Of a stretch of DNA of 37,143 bases, positions 14,928 through 23,103 are shown one piece after another. Each line of letters begins with the position of its first letter. Positions within the stretch are counted from its first letter, which is position 1. Source of the stretch: CADCTB01 sp036269435 (GTDB lineage: Bacteria > Actinomycetota > Acidimicrobiia > Acidimicrobiales > AC-14); the NCBI GenBank assembly GCA_036269435.1, contig DATASA010000081.1, forward strand, positions 1 to 37,143, given 5' to 3'. The notes below the pieces were generated by a model. The model saw nothing but the letters and a program-made list of their open reading frames with translations, had not been told where the DNA came from and ran no database searches. A program made the translations under genes and the position numbers.

Positions 14928-15707
14928 TCAGGCGACGCCGGCCGCCGGCCGGCAGTGCCGGCACGGCCGGTAGCCGGCCGCGGCCGCGGCAGCGGCGTCG
15001 GCGACCTCGACCCGATGGCCGGCGGTGATGCGCCGGGCAGAGGTGCAGCTCGGGTAGCAGTAGATGCCGGTGGTGTCGCTGGCGACGTAGCGCACGCCGC
15101 GGCGGCCGAGCGCCCGGCTCTCGTCGAGGTCGACCTGCTCGAACCGCAGGAGGTCGACCTTCAACTGCGGCCCGAACCCGTAGTTGCCCGGCATCCCGTC
15201 GCTGCGGACCACCCGGTGGCACGGGATCAGGATGGGGACCGGGTTGCGACCGAGCGCGGATCCGGCGGCCCGGACCGCGGCCGGGTGGCCGATCTCCCGG
15301 GCGATCCAGGCGTAGGGCCGGATCTCGCCCGGGGGGATCTCCAGGGTCTTGGCCAGCACGGCCCGGTCGAAGGCGCCGACGGTGCGCAGGTCGTAGCGCA
15401 GGCCGGTCCCCCGGCCCGAGCGGAGGGCGGCGGCCAGCCCCGACGGCGCCCGGTCGGCCGGGCGCAGCGGCCGCCCGAATCGGGTCCGGAAGTACTCGAC
15501 GAACCGGTCCCGGTCGTCGCCCAGCCACGACGTCGGGCAGACGTAGCTGATGCCGACGTCGGTGAAGGCGACGTAGAGGGCCCCGAGCGGGCCGTCGGCC
15601 TCCACCCAGCGGGCGAAGACGGAGTCGTCGAAGCCGGCAGGGGCCGGCACCGCCAGTTCGGCCAGCTCGGCCGCCAGCGGGTCGTCGTCGGTCAGCGGAA
15701 CGGTCAC
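14928..15707 (-). CDS. Methylated-DNA-protein cysteine methyltransferase fused to a C-terminal Ada metal-binding domain
   Basis: 259 residues. The N-terminal and middle part is an Ogt/MGMT repair domain with acceptor Cys163 in IPCHRVVRSDG and the preceding RAAGSALGRNP helix; it removes O6-methyl from guanine. Residues about 200-255 match the Ada zinc domain: DTTGIYCYPSC and GYRPCRHC give Cys217, Cys221, Cys249 and Cys252 with the 4 and 3 spacings of Ada Cys38/42/69/72. In Ada that Cys38 takes methyl from phosphotriesters and switches on transcription. Here the domain order is reversed relative to E. coli Ada (zinc domain last) and the AraC-type helix-turn-helix is missing. GTG 15707 overlaps the ECF sigma stop (GTGA), with GAGGAGG upstream. 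The role as an alkylation sensor for the sigma factor is inference. Confidence 0.9.
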   Translation of the reverse strand: MTVPLTDDDPLAAELAELAVPAPAGFDDSVFARWVEADGPLGALYVAFTDVGISYVCPTSWLGDDRDRFVEYFRTRFGRPLRPADRAPSGLAAALRSGRGTGLRYDLRTVGAFDRAVLAKTLEIPPGEIRPYAWIAREIGHPAAVRAAGSALGRNPVPILIPCHRVVRSDGMPGNYGFGPQLKVDLLRFEQVDLDESRALGRRGVRYVASDTTGIYCYPSCTSARRITAGHRVEVADAAAAAAAGYRPCRHCRPAAGVA

Positions 15708-16264
15708 GGCGCCTCCTCGGGGATACTGGCCCGCAGGCGCTGCAGCCCGCGGGCGACATGGGACTTGGCGGTGCCTTCGGGGCAGCCCATCACAGTGGCC
15801 ACCTCGGCATAGGGCAGGCCCACGACGTGGCGCAGGACGACCGCGGTGCGCTGGCCGTCCGGCAGCCGGGTCAGCAGGGCGCCCAGCCGGGCCTGCCCGT
15901 CATGGCGCTGGGCCGAGTCCTCCGGGGTCTCCGGTGCGCCGTCGCGCCCGTTGGGACAGGTCCAGGCGTCGAACGCCACCTGGGCCGGGCGACGGGAGGC
16001 CGCCCGGGCCTCGTTGCGGACGAGGTTGAGCACGATGGTGAGCAGCCACGGTCGCAGCTGGAGCTCGGCCCGCCGCGCCGGCGGATAGCTGCGGAGGGCG
16101 ACGTAGGCCCGCAGGAACGTCTCCGCCGCCAGGTCGGCCGCGTCCTCGGCCCGGCCCGCCATGCGCAGGGCCGTCGTGAAGACCGCCTGGCCGTAGCCGG
16201 CCACGACGTCGGGAAAGGCGGCCTCCAGGTCCTCGCCGAGCCGGAAGGCCAGATCTGCGGTCAT
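15704..16264 (-). CDS. ECF-type RNA polymerase sigma factor
   Basis: 186 residues from ATG 16264 (GTG 16267 is also possible). Region 2 is at about 25-95 (RMAGRAEDAADLAAETFLRA, then YVALRSY) and region 4 at about 125-180 (LPDGQRTAVVLRHVVGLPYA, then TAKSHVARGLQRLR). The linker holds TCPNGRDG. No anti-sigma gene is adjacent; instead its stop overlaps the start of the Ogt/Ada fusion. It is 46 bases after dapC, so it may be read from the miaB-dapC transcript or its own promoter; no convincing ECF promoter was seen in the gap. An alkylation-response role is inferred from the neighbour only. Confidence 0.88.
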   Translation of the reverse strand: MTADLAFRLGEDLEAAFPDVVAGYGQAVFTTALRMAGRAEDAADLAAETFLRAYVALRSYPPARRAELQLRPWLLTIVLNLVRNEARAASRRPAQVAFDAWTCPNGRDGAPETPEDSAQRHDGQARLGALLTRLPDGQRTAVVLRHVVGLPYAEVATVMGCPEGTAKSHVARGLQRLRASIPEEAP

Positions 16265-16313
16265 CACTGGAAGAACACCGCGTCGGCGCGTCCGGTTGCA
16301 GGCGGGCGGCGAA

Positions 16314-17405
16314 CTAGGCCCGAAGGCGGTCGGCGACGAGCCGCAGCCGGTCCATCGGTTGGACGAGCGCGACCCGCACGTGGGCTGCGCCCGCGGGGCC
16401 GTAGAGGTCGCCCGGCGACACGAGGACCCCGCCCCGGCGGGCCAGGTCGGCGGTGAACGCCCAGGCGTCGCCCTCTCCGGGGGCGCGGGCCCATAGGTAG
16501 AAGCCGCCCCCGGGCAGGTCGACCTGCGCGCCCTCGGCGCGGAGCACGTCGGCGAAGAACCACAGGCGTTCCAGGTACCGCTCGCGCTGCTCGTCCACGT
16601 GGGCGTCGTCGTCCAGGGCGACCGCGGCCGCGGCCTGGATGGGCCCGGGGACCATGAACCCGGCGTGCTTGCGGACCTCGGCCAGATAGTGCACCAGCTC
16701 GGGGTCGCCGGCGTAGAAGCCCGCCCGCAGGCCGGCCAGGTTCGAGCGCTTGGAGATCGAGTGCACGGCCAGCACGCCGTCGAGCCCGTGCTCCAGGATC
16801 GTGCGGGGCAACCCGTCCCAGGTGAACTCGGCGTAGCACTCGTCGCTCAGGACGGGGACGCCGTGGCTGCGGCCCCACTCGGCCGCGCCGGCGAGGTCGG
16901 CCAGCGCGCCGGTCGGATTCGACGGCGAGTTGACCCACAGGCACAGGGCCCGCGCCGCATCTTCGTCGCCGACGGCGGCGAGGTCGTCGACCGCCACGGC
17001 GCGGCAGCCGGCCAGGACGGCGCCCATCTCGTAGCTCGGATAGGCGATCGACGGGTAGAGCACGGTGTCACGGTCGGGCGAGCGCAGCCGCAGCCATCCG
17101 ACGACGTTGGCGACCAGCTCCTTGGTCCCGACGCAGGCGGCGACGGCGTCGACGCCCACGTCCACGCCGAACCGCCGCGCCATCCATCCCACGGCCGCCT
17201 CCCGCAGCCCCGTCGTCCCGATGGACGGGGGATAGCCCCGCTCGGCCCCCGAGGCGCAGAGGGCGGCGACCGCGGCCGGGGGCGGCGGGTCGAACGGCGT
17301 GCCGATGGAGAGGTCGACCAGGCCGCCGTCGTGGGCGGCGGCGACCGCCTTGGCTCCGTCGAGGCGGTCGTACGGGTACGGGGGCGGGGTGAAGCCCCCG
17401 CTCAC
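16314..17405 (-). CDS. dapC: Succinyldiaminopimelate transaminase
   Basis: PLP-dependent class I/II aminotransferase, 363 residues from GTG 17405. It converts N-succinyl-2-amino-6-ketopimelate to N-succinyl-diaminopimelate, the step between DapD and DapE. The opening (PPYPYDRLDGAKAVAAAHDG, then GLVDLSIGTPFDP) is typical of actinobacterial DapC. The PLP lysine is Lys219 in HSISKRSNLAGLRAGF, with WVNSPSNPTG and SDECYAEF as the usual cofactor-binding motifs. The start overlaps the hflX stop (GTGA). Other dap genes in the window are dapD, dapE and dapF. Confidence 0.88.
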   Translation of the reverse strand: MSGGFTPPPYPYDRLDGAKAVAAAHDGGLVDLSIGTPFDPPPPAAVAALCASGAERGYPPSIGTTGLREAAVGWMARRFGVDVGVDAVAACVGTKELVANVVGWLRLRSPDRDTVLYPSIAYPSYEMGAVLAGCRAVAVDDLAAVGDEDAARALCLWVNSPSNPTGALADLAGAAEWGRSHGVPVLSDECYAEFTWDGLPRTILEHGLDGVLAVHSISKRSNLAGLRAGFYAGDPELVHYLAEVRKHAGFMVPGPIQAAAAVALDDDAHVDEQRERYLERLWFFADVLRAEGAQVDLPGGGFYLWARAPGEGDAWAFTADLARRGGVLVSPGDLYGPAGAAHVRVALVQPMDRLRLVADRLRA

Positions 17406-18664
17406 GCCACGAACTCGCTGAACCGGCCCAGGTCGTCCGGTCGGATGCGGGCCCACATCCGGGTGCCCTCGGGGTCGTGGCACTCCGAGACCACCTCGCC
17501 CTGGCGGTGGACGGCGGCCACCACGTCGCCCCGGTCGTAGGGCACGACCAGCTCGACCACGTGCGTCATCGACCGCAGCCGCTCGCCGACGGCGGCGAGG
17601 AGGGTGTCGATGCCCTGGCCCGTGGTCGCCGACAGCAGGACCGATCCCGGGTGGCGCTGGGCCAGGCGACGGGCCTCGTCGGGGTCGGCCAGGTCGGCCT
17701 TGTTGAAGACCAGCAGCTCGGGGACGTCGTCGGCGCCGATGTCGCGCAGCACCCGGCGCACCGCGTCCATGTGGGCCGCCGGGTCCGGGGTGGACGCGTC
17801 GACCACGTGGATGAGCAGGTCGGCCTCGGCCACCTCGTCGAGGGTGGAGCGGAAGGCCTGCACGAGCTGGTGGGGCAGCTTGCGCACGAACCCGACCGTG
17901 TCGGTGACCAGGACGCGCTCGCCGCCGGGCAGGTCGAGGCGCCGGGTGGTCGGGTCGACGGTGGCGAACAGGCGGTCCTGCACGAGGACGCCGGCGTCGG
18001 TCAGGCGGTTCAGCAGGGTCGACTTGCCCGCGTTGGTGTAGCCGACGATGGTCACCGTCGGTAGCCGTGAGCGGGCCCGGGCCTTGCGCTGGGTGCGGCG
18101 GTTCTTGCGCAGCTCCTTCAGGTCCGATTCGAGCTTGGTCACCCGACGCACGAGCCGTCGCCGGTCGACCTCGAGCTGGGTCTCGCCCGGGCCCCGCGTG
18201 CCGATGCGGCCGGCCTGCTGGCTGAGGGTGATGCCCTTGCCCCGCAGCCGGGGCAGCCGGTACCGCAGCTGGGCCAGCTCGACCTGGGCCTTGCCCTCCT
18301 GGGTGTGGGCGTGCTGGGCGAAGATGTCGAGGATCAGGGCGGTGCGGTCGATGGCGGTGCGGCCCAGGATCTTCTCCAGGTTGCGGCTTTGGGCCGGCGA
18401 CAGCTCGTCGTCGAAGATCACCGTGTCGGCGTCGACCGTGTTCGACAGGTCGCGCAGCTCCTCCGCCTTGCCCTTGCCGACGAACGTGGCCGCGTCAGGC
18501 TCGCTGCGGCGCTGCAGGACCCGGTCGGCCTCGTCGGCCCCGGCGGTGTCAGCCAGCGCGGCGAGCTCCTCCAGCGAGAGTTCGGCCTCGCTCACGCTGA
18601 CCGGGGGAATGGCGACGCCGACGAGGACGACGGTCTCCCGGCGATGTCGTTCTATGAGAGCCAT
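17402..18664 (-). CDS. hflX: GTPase HflX
   Basis: Ribosome-associated GTPase that splits stalled or heat-damaged ribosomes. 420 residues. The HflX N-terminal domain (residues 10-180) has TFVGKGKAEEL, FDDELSPAQSRNLE and GIGTRGPGETQLE-type sequence. The G domain has the P-loop GYTNAGKS at 208-215, switch DTVGFVRKLPHQL at 255-267, NKAD 321-324 and SATTGQG. The C-terminal domain contacts the ribosome. ATG 18664 overlaps dapF by 13 bases. The dapF-hflX order is common in actinobacteria. Confidence 0.95.
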   Translation of the reverse strand: MALIERHRRETVVLVGVAIPPVSVSEAELSLEELAALADTAGADEADRVLQRRSEPDAATFVGKGKAEELRDLSNTVDADTVIFDDELSPAQSRNLEKILGRTAIDRTALILDIFAQHAHTQEGKAQVELAQLRYRLPRLRGKGITLSQQAGRIGTRGPGETQLEVDRRRLVRRVTKLESDLKELRKNRRTQRKARARSRLPTVTIVGYTNAGKSTLLNRLTDAGVLVQDRLFATVDPTTRRLDLPGGERVLVTDTVGFVRKLPHQLVQAFRSTLDEVAEADLLIHVVDASTPDPAAHMDAVRRVLRDIGADDVPELLVFNKADLADPDEARRLAQRHPGSVLLSATTGQGIDTLLAAVGERLRSMTHVVELVVPYDRGDVVAAVHRQGEVVSECHDPEGTRMWARIRPDDLGRFSEFVA

Positions 18665-19404
18665 GGCACCTCGACAGTGGCGATGTGGTCGGCCGGCCCG
18701 CTGAGGACGATCGTGTCCGACTCGAGGTGGACGGTGGCGTTCCCGCCCGGCTGGGTCACGGTCACGTGGGTGCCGACCCGGCCCCACATGTAGGCCGCCG
18801 CCGCGGCCGCGCACGCGCCGGTCCCGCAGGCGAGGGTCTCACCGACCCCGCGCTCCCATACCCGCAGCGTGAGGTGGTCGCGGCCGGGGCCGATCACCAC
18901 GAACTCCACGTTGCGGCCCCCGTAGACCGCGGCGCGCTCCACGATGTCGAGCGTGTCGAGGCTCTCGTCCTCGTCCAGGGGCACCACCGTGTGGGGATTC
19001 CCCATGTCGACGAAGGCCACGCCCCCGTCCTTGGCGTCGATCTTGGCCATCCCCATGTCCACGCTGGCCCACCCGTCGTCGTCCACCGTCACCAGCCGGT
19101 CGCCCGCGTCGGTGGCGACCAGCAGCCTGGGCCCGGACAGGCCGGCGTCGACCATGGCCATGGCCAGGCAGCGGATCCCGTTCCCGCTCATCTCGGCCCG
19201 CCCACCGTCGGCGTTGAACAGCTCCATGGCGCAGCCGGTTCCGGCTCGGCCGGGGATGACGCGGATCACCCCGTCGGCTCCGATCCCCCGGTGGCGGTCG
19301 CACAGGGCGCGCACCTCCCCCGGCTCGACCGGGCGGCGATCGCCGAGGTCGAGCAGCACGAGGAAGTCGTTGCCGAGGCCGTGGTACTTCTCGAGTCGGA
19401 TCAT
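18652..19404 (-). CDS. dapF: Diaminopimelate epimerase
   Basis: Interconverts L,L- and meso-diaminopimelate using two cysteines and no cofactor. 250 residues. It opens IRLEKYHGLGNDFLVL. The catalytic pair is Cys79 in MSGNGIRC and Cys193 in LACGTGAC. FVDMGNPHTVV matches the substrate-binding region. ATG 19404 overlaps the miaA stop (ATGA), and the 3' end overlaps hflX, so translation is coupled in the run miaB-miaA-dapF-hflX-dapC. Confidence 0.95.
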   Translation of the reverse strand: MIRLEKYHGLGNDFLVLLDLGDRRPVEPGEVRALCDRHRGIGADGVIRVIPGRAGTGCAMELFNADGGRAEMSGNGIRCLAMAMVDAGLSGPRLLVATDAGDRLVTVDDDGWASVDMGMAKIDAKDGGVAFVDMGNPHTVVPLDEDESLDTLDIVERAAVYGGRNVEFVVIGPGRDHLTLRVWERGVGETLACGTGACAAAAAAYMWGRVGTHVTVTQPGGNATVHLESDTIVLSGPADHIATVEVPWLS

Positions 19405-20363
19405 GAGGCGGGCGGGATCATGGGGAGCGACCAGTCTCCCAGCAGGGCGGGCAGAAGATCGACCGGATTGCGGCCGGTGGCCAGCCAGGTGATGCGGGGG
19501 TCCCTGCGGAACCACGCCCGCTGGCGGCGGGCGAAGGCGCGAGTGCGACGGACGGCGGCGTCGACCGCTTCGTCAAGAGGGCACCGGCCGGCCAGGTGGT
19601 CGAGCAGCTCCCGGTAGCCGAGCGCCTGGCGGGCGGTTCGGGACATGCCTCCGGCCGCCAGGCGGCGGGCCTCGTCGAGGAAGCCTTCGCCGAGCTGTGT
19701 GCGGTAACGGGCCTCGATCCGGGCGCCGAGCACGGGGCGGGGCAGCCACACGCCGGCGAGCCGGAAGCGGCTGCTGGGGCGGTACGTGCCGAGGCCGGGC
19801 CCGAACGACGAGAACGGCCTCCCGCTGCCGATGGTGACCTCCAGGGCCCGGACGAGCCGGCGGGCGTTGCCCGGCTCGATGCGTGACGCAGCCAGCGGGT
19901 CGGCCTCCGCCAGTCGCCGGTGCAACTCCTGCACCGGGCGGCCTTCGAGCTCGTGGCGCACCTCGGGCCACTGGCCCGGCAGCGCCAGCCCGTCGACCAC
20001 CGCCTGGACGTACAGGCCGGTCCCGCCCACCACGAGGGCGCGGCGTCCCCGCTCCTCGATCCCGGCGATCGCCGCCGCGGCCAGCTCCTGGAACCGGGCG
20101 ACCGAGAAGTCCTCCTGCGGCGCGGCGACGTCGAGGAGGTGGTGGGGGATCTCGGCCCGCTCGGCCGGAGTGGCCTTGGCCGTGCCCACGTCCATGCCCC
20201 GGTACACCTGCATGGAGTCCGCCGAGACCAGCTCCACGCCGCCCAGCCGGCGGGCGACCTCGAGGGCGAGGGCCGACTTGCCGCTCGCCGTGGGGCCGAC
20301 GAGCACCAGGTGCCTCGCCCGTTCGGTCAATCCGCGGCCCGGTCCGGCCCCCGATCGACCCAA
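19401..20363 (-). CDS. miaA: tRNA dimethylallyltransferase
   Basis: Adds a dimethylallyl group to A37 of tRNAs reading UNN codons. About 320 residues. P-loop VGPTASGKS near residue 22-30, the DSMQVYRGMDVGTAK motif with the catalytic Asp49, and the tRNA-binding insertion. The C-terminus has FARRQRAWFRRD. The start is uncertain: TTG 20363 is ten bases after miaB; TTG 20330 would give a protein beginning just before the P-loop strand and equally lacks a good ribosome binding site. MiaB encoded upstream acts on the MiaA product. Confidence 0.94.
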   Translation of the reverse strand: MGRSGAGPGRGLTERARHLVLVGPTASGKSALALEVARRLGGVELVSADSMQVYRGMDVGTAKATPAERAEIPHHLLDVAAPQEDFSVARFQELAAAAIAGIEERGRRALVVGGTGLYVQAVVDGLALPGQWPEVRHELEGRPVQELHRRLAEADPLAASRIEPGNARRLVRALEVTIGSGRPFSSFGPGLGTYRPSSRFRLAGVWLPRPVLGARIEARYRTQLGEGFLDEARRLAAGGMSRTARQALGYRELLDHLAGRCPLDEAVDAAVRRTRAFARRQRAWFRRDPRITWLATGRNPVDLLPALLGDWSLPMIPPAS

Positions 20364-20373
20364 CGGCGACGGG

Positions 20374-21744
20374 TCACCCGGCCGCCACCGGGATCCGGGT
20401 CTTGTGACGGGGCCGGGCGGTGATCTCGACCAGCTCGCCCCGCAGGAAGTGGGCCGCGGCGTCGGTGATGCCGACCTCGGCGAACGTGCCCGCCGGCGGC
20501 ACCGGACCGGCGAAGTGGACCAGCTTGTTCTGGCCGGTACGGCCGGTGGCCACGGTGGCGTCCTTCTTCGACGGCCCCTCGACGAGGACCTCCTCGACCC
20601 GGCCGATCCGCGCCCGGTGACGGGCGAGGGCGGAGCGCTCGACCACGATCTTCAGCCGCTCGAACCGCTCGGCCACGACCTCGGCCGGCACGAACCGGTC
20701 CGCCATCTCGGCGGCCTGGGTGCCCGGTCGGGGCGAGAAGACGAACGTGTACGCGCTGTCGAAGGCGGCCTCGGCGACGACTTCGAGGGTGGCCTCGAAG
20801 TCGGCGTCGGTCTCGCCCGGGAACCCCACGATCAGGTCGGTGGTCACGGCAAGGTCGGCGACCGAGGCGCGGGCCGCGGCCAGCCGCTGCAGGTACCGGG
20901 CCGCCGTGTAGCCCCGGTGCATGGCGGCGAGGGTGCGGTCGCTCCCGGCCTGCAGCGGGAGGTGCAGGTGGGCGCAGGCCGTGGGCGTCTCGGCCATGGC
21001 CGCGATCGTCTCCGGTCGCAGGTCCTTGGGATGGGGGCTGGTGAAGCGGACCCGGCGGATGCCGTCGACCTCCCCGACGGCCCGGAGCAGCTCGGCGAAC
21101 AGCGGCCGCCGGTGGGTGAGGTCGCGGCCGTAGGAGTTCACGTTCTGGCCGAGCAGGGTCACCTCGACCGTGCCCGCCGCGGCCAGCGCCCGCACCTCGT
21201 CGACGATCTCCTCGAACGGGCGGCTGATCTCCTTGCCCCGGACGGCAGGCACGATGCAGAAGGCGCACGCGTTGTCGCAGCCGATCTGGATCGTGACCCA
21301 GGCCGTGTACGGCAGCTCCCGCCGAACCGGGAGGGCCGACGGAAAGGCGGTGTCCTCCTCCAGGATCTCCATCACCGGGTCACCGGTGGCGGCCGCCTGG
21401 GCCAGCAGCTCCACCGCCCGGCCGACGTTGTGGGTGCCGAACACGGCGTCGACCTGCGGTGCCCGGGCCTGGATCAGGTCCCGGTCCTTCTGGGCCAGGC
21501 AACCGGCGACCGCGATCTGCATGTCCGGCCGCCGGTCCTTCAGCGACTTGAGGTGGCCGAGGTTCCCGTACAGCTTGTTGTCGGCGTTCTCCCGGATGCA
21601 GCAGGTGTTGAGGACGACGACGTCGGCCTCACCCACGTCTTCGGTGGCCTCCATGCCGCCGGCCTCCAGCAGGCCGGCCAGCCGCTCCGAGTCGTGGACG
21701 TTCATCTGGCAGCCGAACGTGCGGATCAGGTATTTGCGGGCCAC
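20374..21744 (-). CDS. miaB: tRNA-2-methylthio-N6-dimethylallyladenosine synthase
   Basis: Radical SAM methylthiotransferase acting on i6A37 of tRNA. 456 residues from GTG 21744. The first iron-sulfur cluster is held by Cys12 (TFGCQMN), Cys48 (NTCCI) and Cys82 (AGCLAQ). The radical SAM cluster is held by Cys156, Cys160 and Cys163 in GCDNACAFC. A TRAM domain closes the protein. GTG 21744 is preferred to ATG 21798 because the latter would run into rdgB and because TACGGT stands seven bases before 21744, giving a leaderless start in the 31-base gap after rdgB. Confidence 0.95.
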   Translation of the reverse strand: MARKYLIRTFGCQMNVHDSERLAGLLEAGGMEATEDVGEADVVVLNTCCIRENADNKLYGNLGHLKSLKDRRPDMQIAVAGCLAQKDRDLIQARAPQVDAVFGTHNVGRAVELLAQAAATGDPVMEILEEDTAFPSALPVRRELPYTAWVTIQIGCDNACAFCIVPAVRGKEISRPFEEIVDEVRALAAAGTVEVTLLGQNVNSYGRDLTHRRPLFAELLRAVGEVDGIRRVRFTSPHPKDLRPETIAAMAETPTACAHLHLPLQAGSDRTLAAMHRGYTAARYLQRLAAARASVADLAVTTDLIVGFPGETDADFEATLEVVAEAAFDSAYTFVFSPRPGTQAAEMADRFVPAEVVAERFERLKIVVERSALARHRARIGRVEEVLVEGPSKKDATVATGRTGQNKLVHFAGPVPPAGTFAEVGITDAAAHFLRGELVEITARPRHKTRIPVAAG

Positions 21745-21751
21745 GACGCCC

Positions 21752-21757
21752 ACCGTA
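21752..21757 (-). promoter_or_regulatory. -10 hexamer of miaB (leaderless)
   Basis: TACGGT on the minus strand, seven bases before GTG 21744. It would start a separate transcript for miaB-miaA-dapF-hflX-dapC. Confidence 0.5.
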
Positions 21758-21775
21758 CCGGCGACCGGTTCCCCG

Positions 21776-22372
21776 TCAGCGCGGAAAGAGGCCGGCAAGC
21801 TCGGCCTTCAGGGCCCGCAGGGCCCGGCCGCGGTGGGAGACGCCGCCCTTCTCGGCGGTCGTCATCTCGGCGAAGGTGCGACCGTCGCCACCGTCGGGGA
21901 CGAAGACGGGGTCGTAGCCGAAGCCGTTCGTGCCCCGGGCGGCCTCGGCGATGTGACCGTCGACCCATCCCTCGGCCACGATCTCGCCGCCGTGCGGGAA
22001 CAGGGCGACCACCACGGTGCGAAAGCGCGCCGTGCGCCCTTGGTGAGGGACGCCGTCCAGCTCGTCGAGCAGCTTGGCCACGTTGTCGGCATAGGTTGCG
22101 CCCGGACCCGCGTAGCGGGCGGCGTACACGCCCGGACGACCGCCGAGGGCGTCCACTTCCAGGCCGGTGTCGTCGGCCAGGGCGGCCTCGCCGGTGGCGG
22201 CGACCACCGCCTCGGCCTTGAGGCGGGCGTTGCCCTCGAGCGTGTCGGCCGTCTCGTCGACCTCGCCCATGTCGGCCGGACGGGGAGCGACGTCGAACTC
22301 GTCCTCCAGGAGGGCGGCCAGCTCCCGCAGCTTGTCCGGGTTGGCGGTGGCGAGGACCAGCCGGACCGTCAC
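21776..22372 (-). CDS. rdgB: XTP/dITP diphosphatase (RdgB/HAM1)
   Basis: House-cleaning nucleotide pyrophosphatase that removes XTP and dITP. 198 residues from GTG 22372. It opens VRLVLATANPDKLREL, then ALADDTGLEVDALGGRPGVY, AARYAGPGATYADN, GTNGFGYDPVFVP and the C-terminal SHRGRALRAL, all typical of the family. The start overlaps the rph stop (GTGA). The order murI-MBL-rph-rdgB equals Rv1338-Rv1341 of M. tuberculosis. Confidence 0.95.
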   Translation of the reverse strand: MTVRLVLATANPDKLRELAALLEDEFDVAPRPADMGEVDETADTLEGNARLKAEAVVAATGEAALADDTGLEVDALGGRPGVYAARYAGPGATYADNVAKLLDELDGVPHQGRTARFRTVVVALFPHGGEIVAEGWVDGHIAEAARGTNGFGYDPVFVPDGGDGRTFAEMTTAEKGGVSHRGRALRALKAELAGLFPR

Positions 22373-23103
22373 ACGCGAGGTGGCGGCGGCGTCAGCAGCA
22401 GCTCGGCCTGGGCGTCGAGGATGGACGCGATCCCGTGCTCGGCCAGGCCCAGGAGGTCGTCGAGCTCGGACCGGCTGAACGGCTGGCCCTCGGCCGTTCC
22501 CTGGACCTCGACGAACCGGCCGGTGGCCGTCATCACGACGTTCATGTCGACCTCGGCCCGCACGTCCTCGGAGTAGTCGAGGTCGAGCATGCCGATGGCA
22601 TCGACGACGCCGACCGACACGGCCGCGCAGGCGGTGGTGATCGGGTGCACGGGCAGGCGCCCGGCGACCACCAGCCGGGTCAGGGCGTCGTGGAGGGCGA
22701 CGTAGGCCCCGCTGATGGAGGCGGTGCGGGTGCCACCGTCGGCCTGGAGGACGTCGCAGTCGAGGACGATCTGGCGCTCGCCGAGCAGCTTCATGTCCAT
22801 GACCGAGCGCAGCGAACGGCCGATCAGGCGCTGGATCTCCTGCGTACGCCCCGACGGCTTGCCCTTGTTGACCTCCCGGTCGCTGCGGTCGGGCGTCGAC
22901 CCCGGCAGCATCGAGTACTCGGCGGTGACCCAGCCCGTTCCCTTGCCCCGCATCCAGGGCGGCACCCGTTCGTCGACCGACGCGGTACACAGCACCCGGG
23001 TCCGGCCCATCGACACCAGGACCGAGCCGGCGGCCATCTCGGTGTAGTCGCGCACGAACGTCAGGGGCCGCAGGTCGTCGGGCTGGCGGCCGTCGCGCCT
23101 CAT
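22369..23103 (-). CDS. rph: Ribonuclease PH
   Basis: Phosphate-dependent 3'-to-5' exoribonuclease that trims tRNA 3' ends. 244 residues. It opens RRDGRQPDDLRPLTFVRDYT, then GRTRVLCTASVDERVPPW, SGRTQEIQRLIGRSLR (phosphate and RNA binding) and DCDVLQADGGTRTASI with the active-site Asp residues. ATG 23103 overlaps the upstream stop (ATGA). Confidence 0.96.
   Translation of the reverse strand: MRRDGRQPDDLRPLTFVRDYTEMAAGSVLVSMGRTRVLCTASVDERVPPWMRGKGTGWVTAEYSMLPGSTPDRSDREVNKGKPSGRTQEIQRLIGRSLRSVMDMKLLGERQIVLDCDVLQADGGTRTASISGAYVALHDALTRLVVAGRLPVHPITTACAAVSVGVVDAIGMLDLDYSEDVRAEVDMNVVMTATGRFVEVQGTAEGQPFSRSELDDLLGLAEHGIASILDAQAELLLTPPPPRV

Noticed and set aside
16268..16313. An autoregulated ECF promoter before the sigma gene (GCAACC ... 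GTGTT)
   Set aside because: The match to the GGAAC/CGTT pattern is poor and the spacing is short; the gap may be read through from dapC.
21745..21798. ATG 21798 as the miaB start
   Set aside because: It would overlap rdgB by 23 bases and add a nonconserved leader; GTG 21744 fits both the family start and the -10 spacing.
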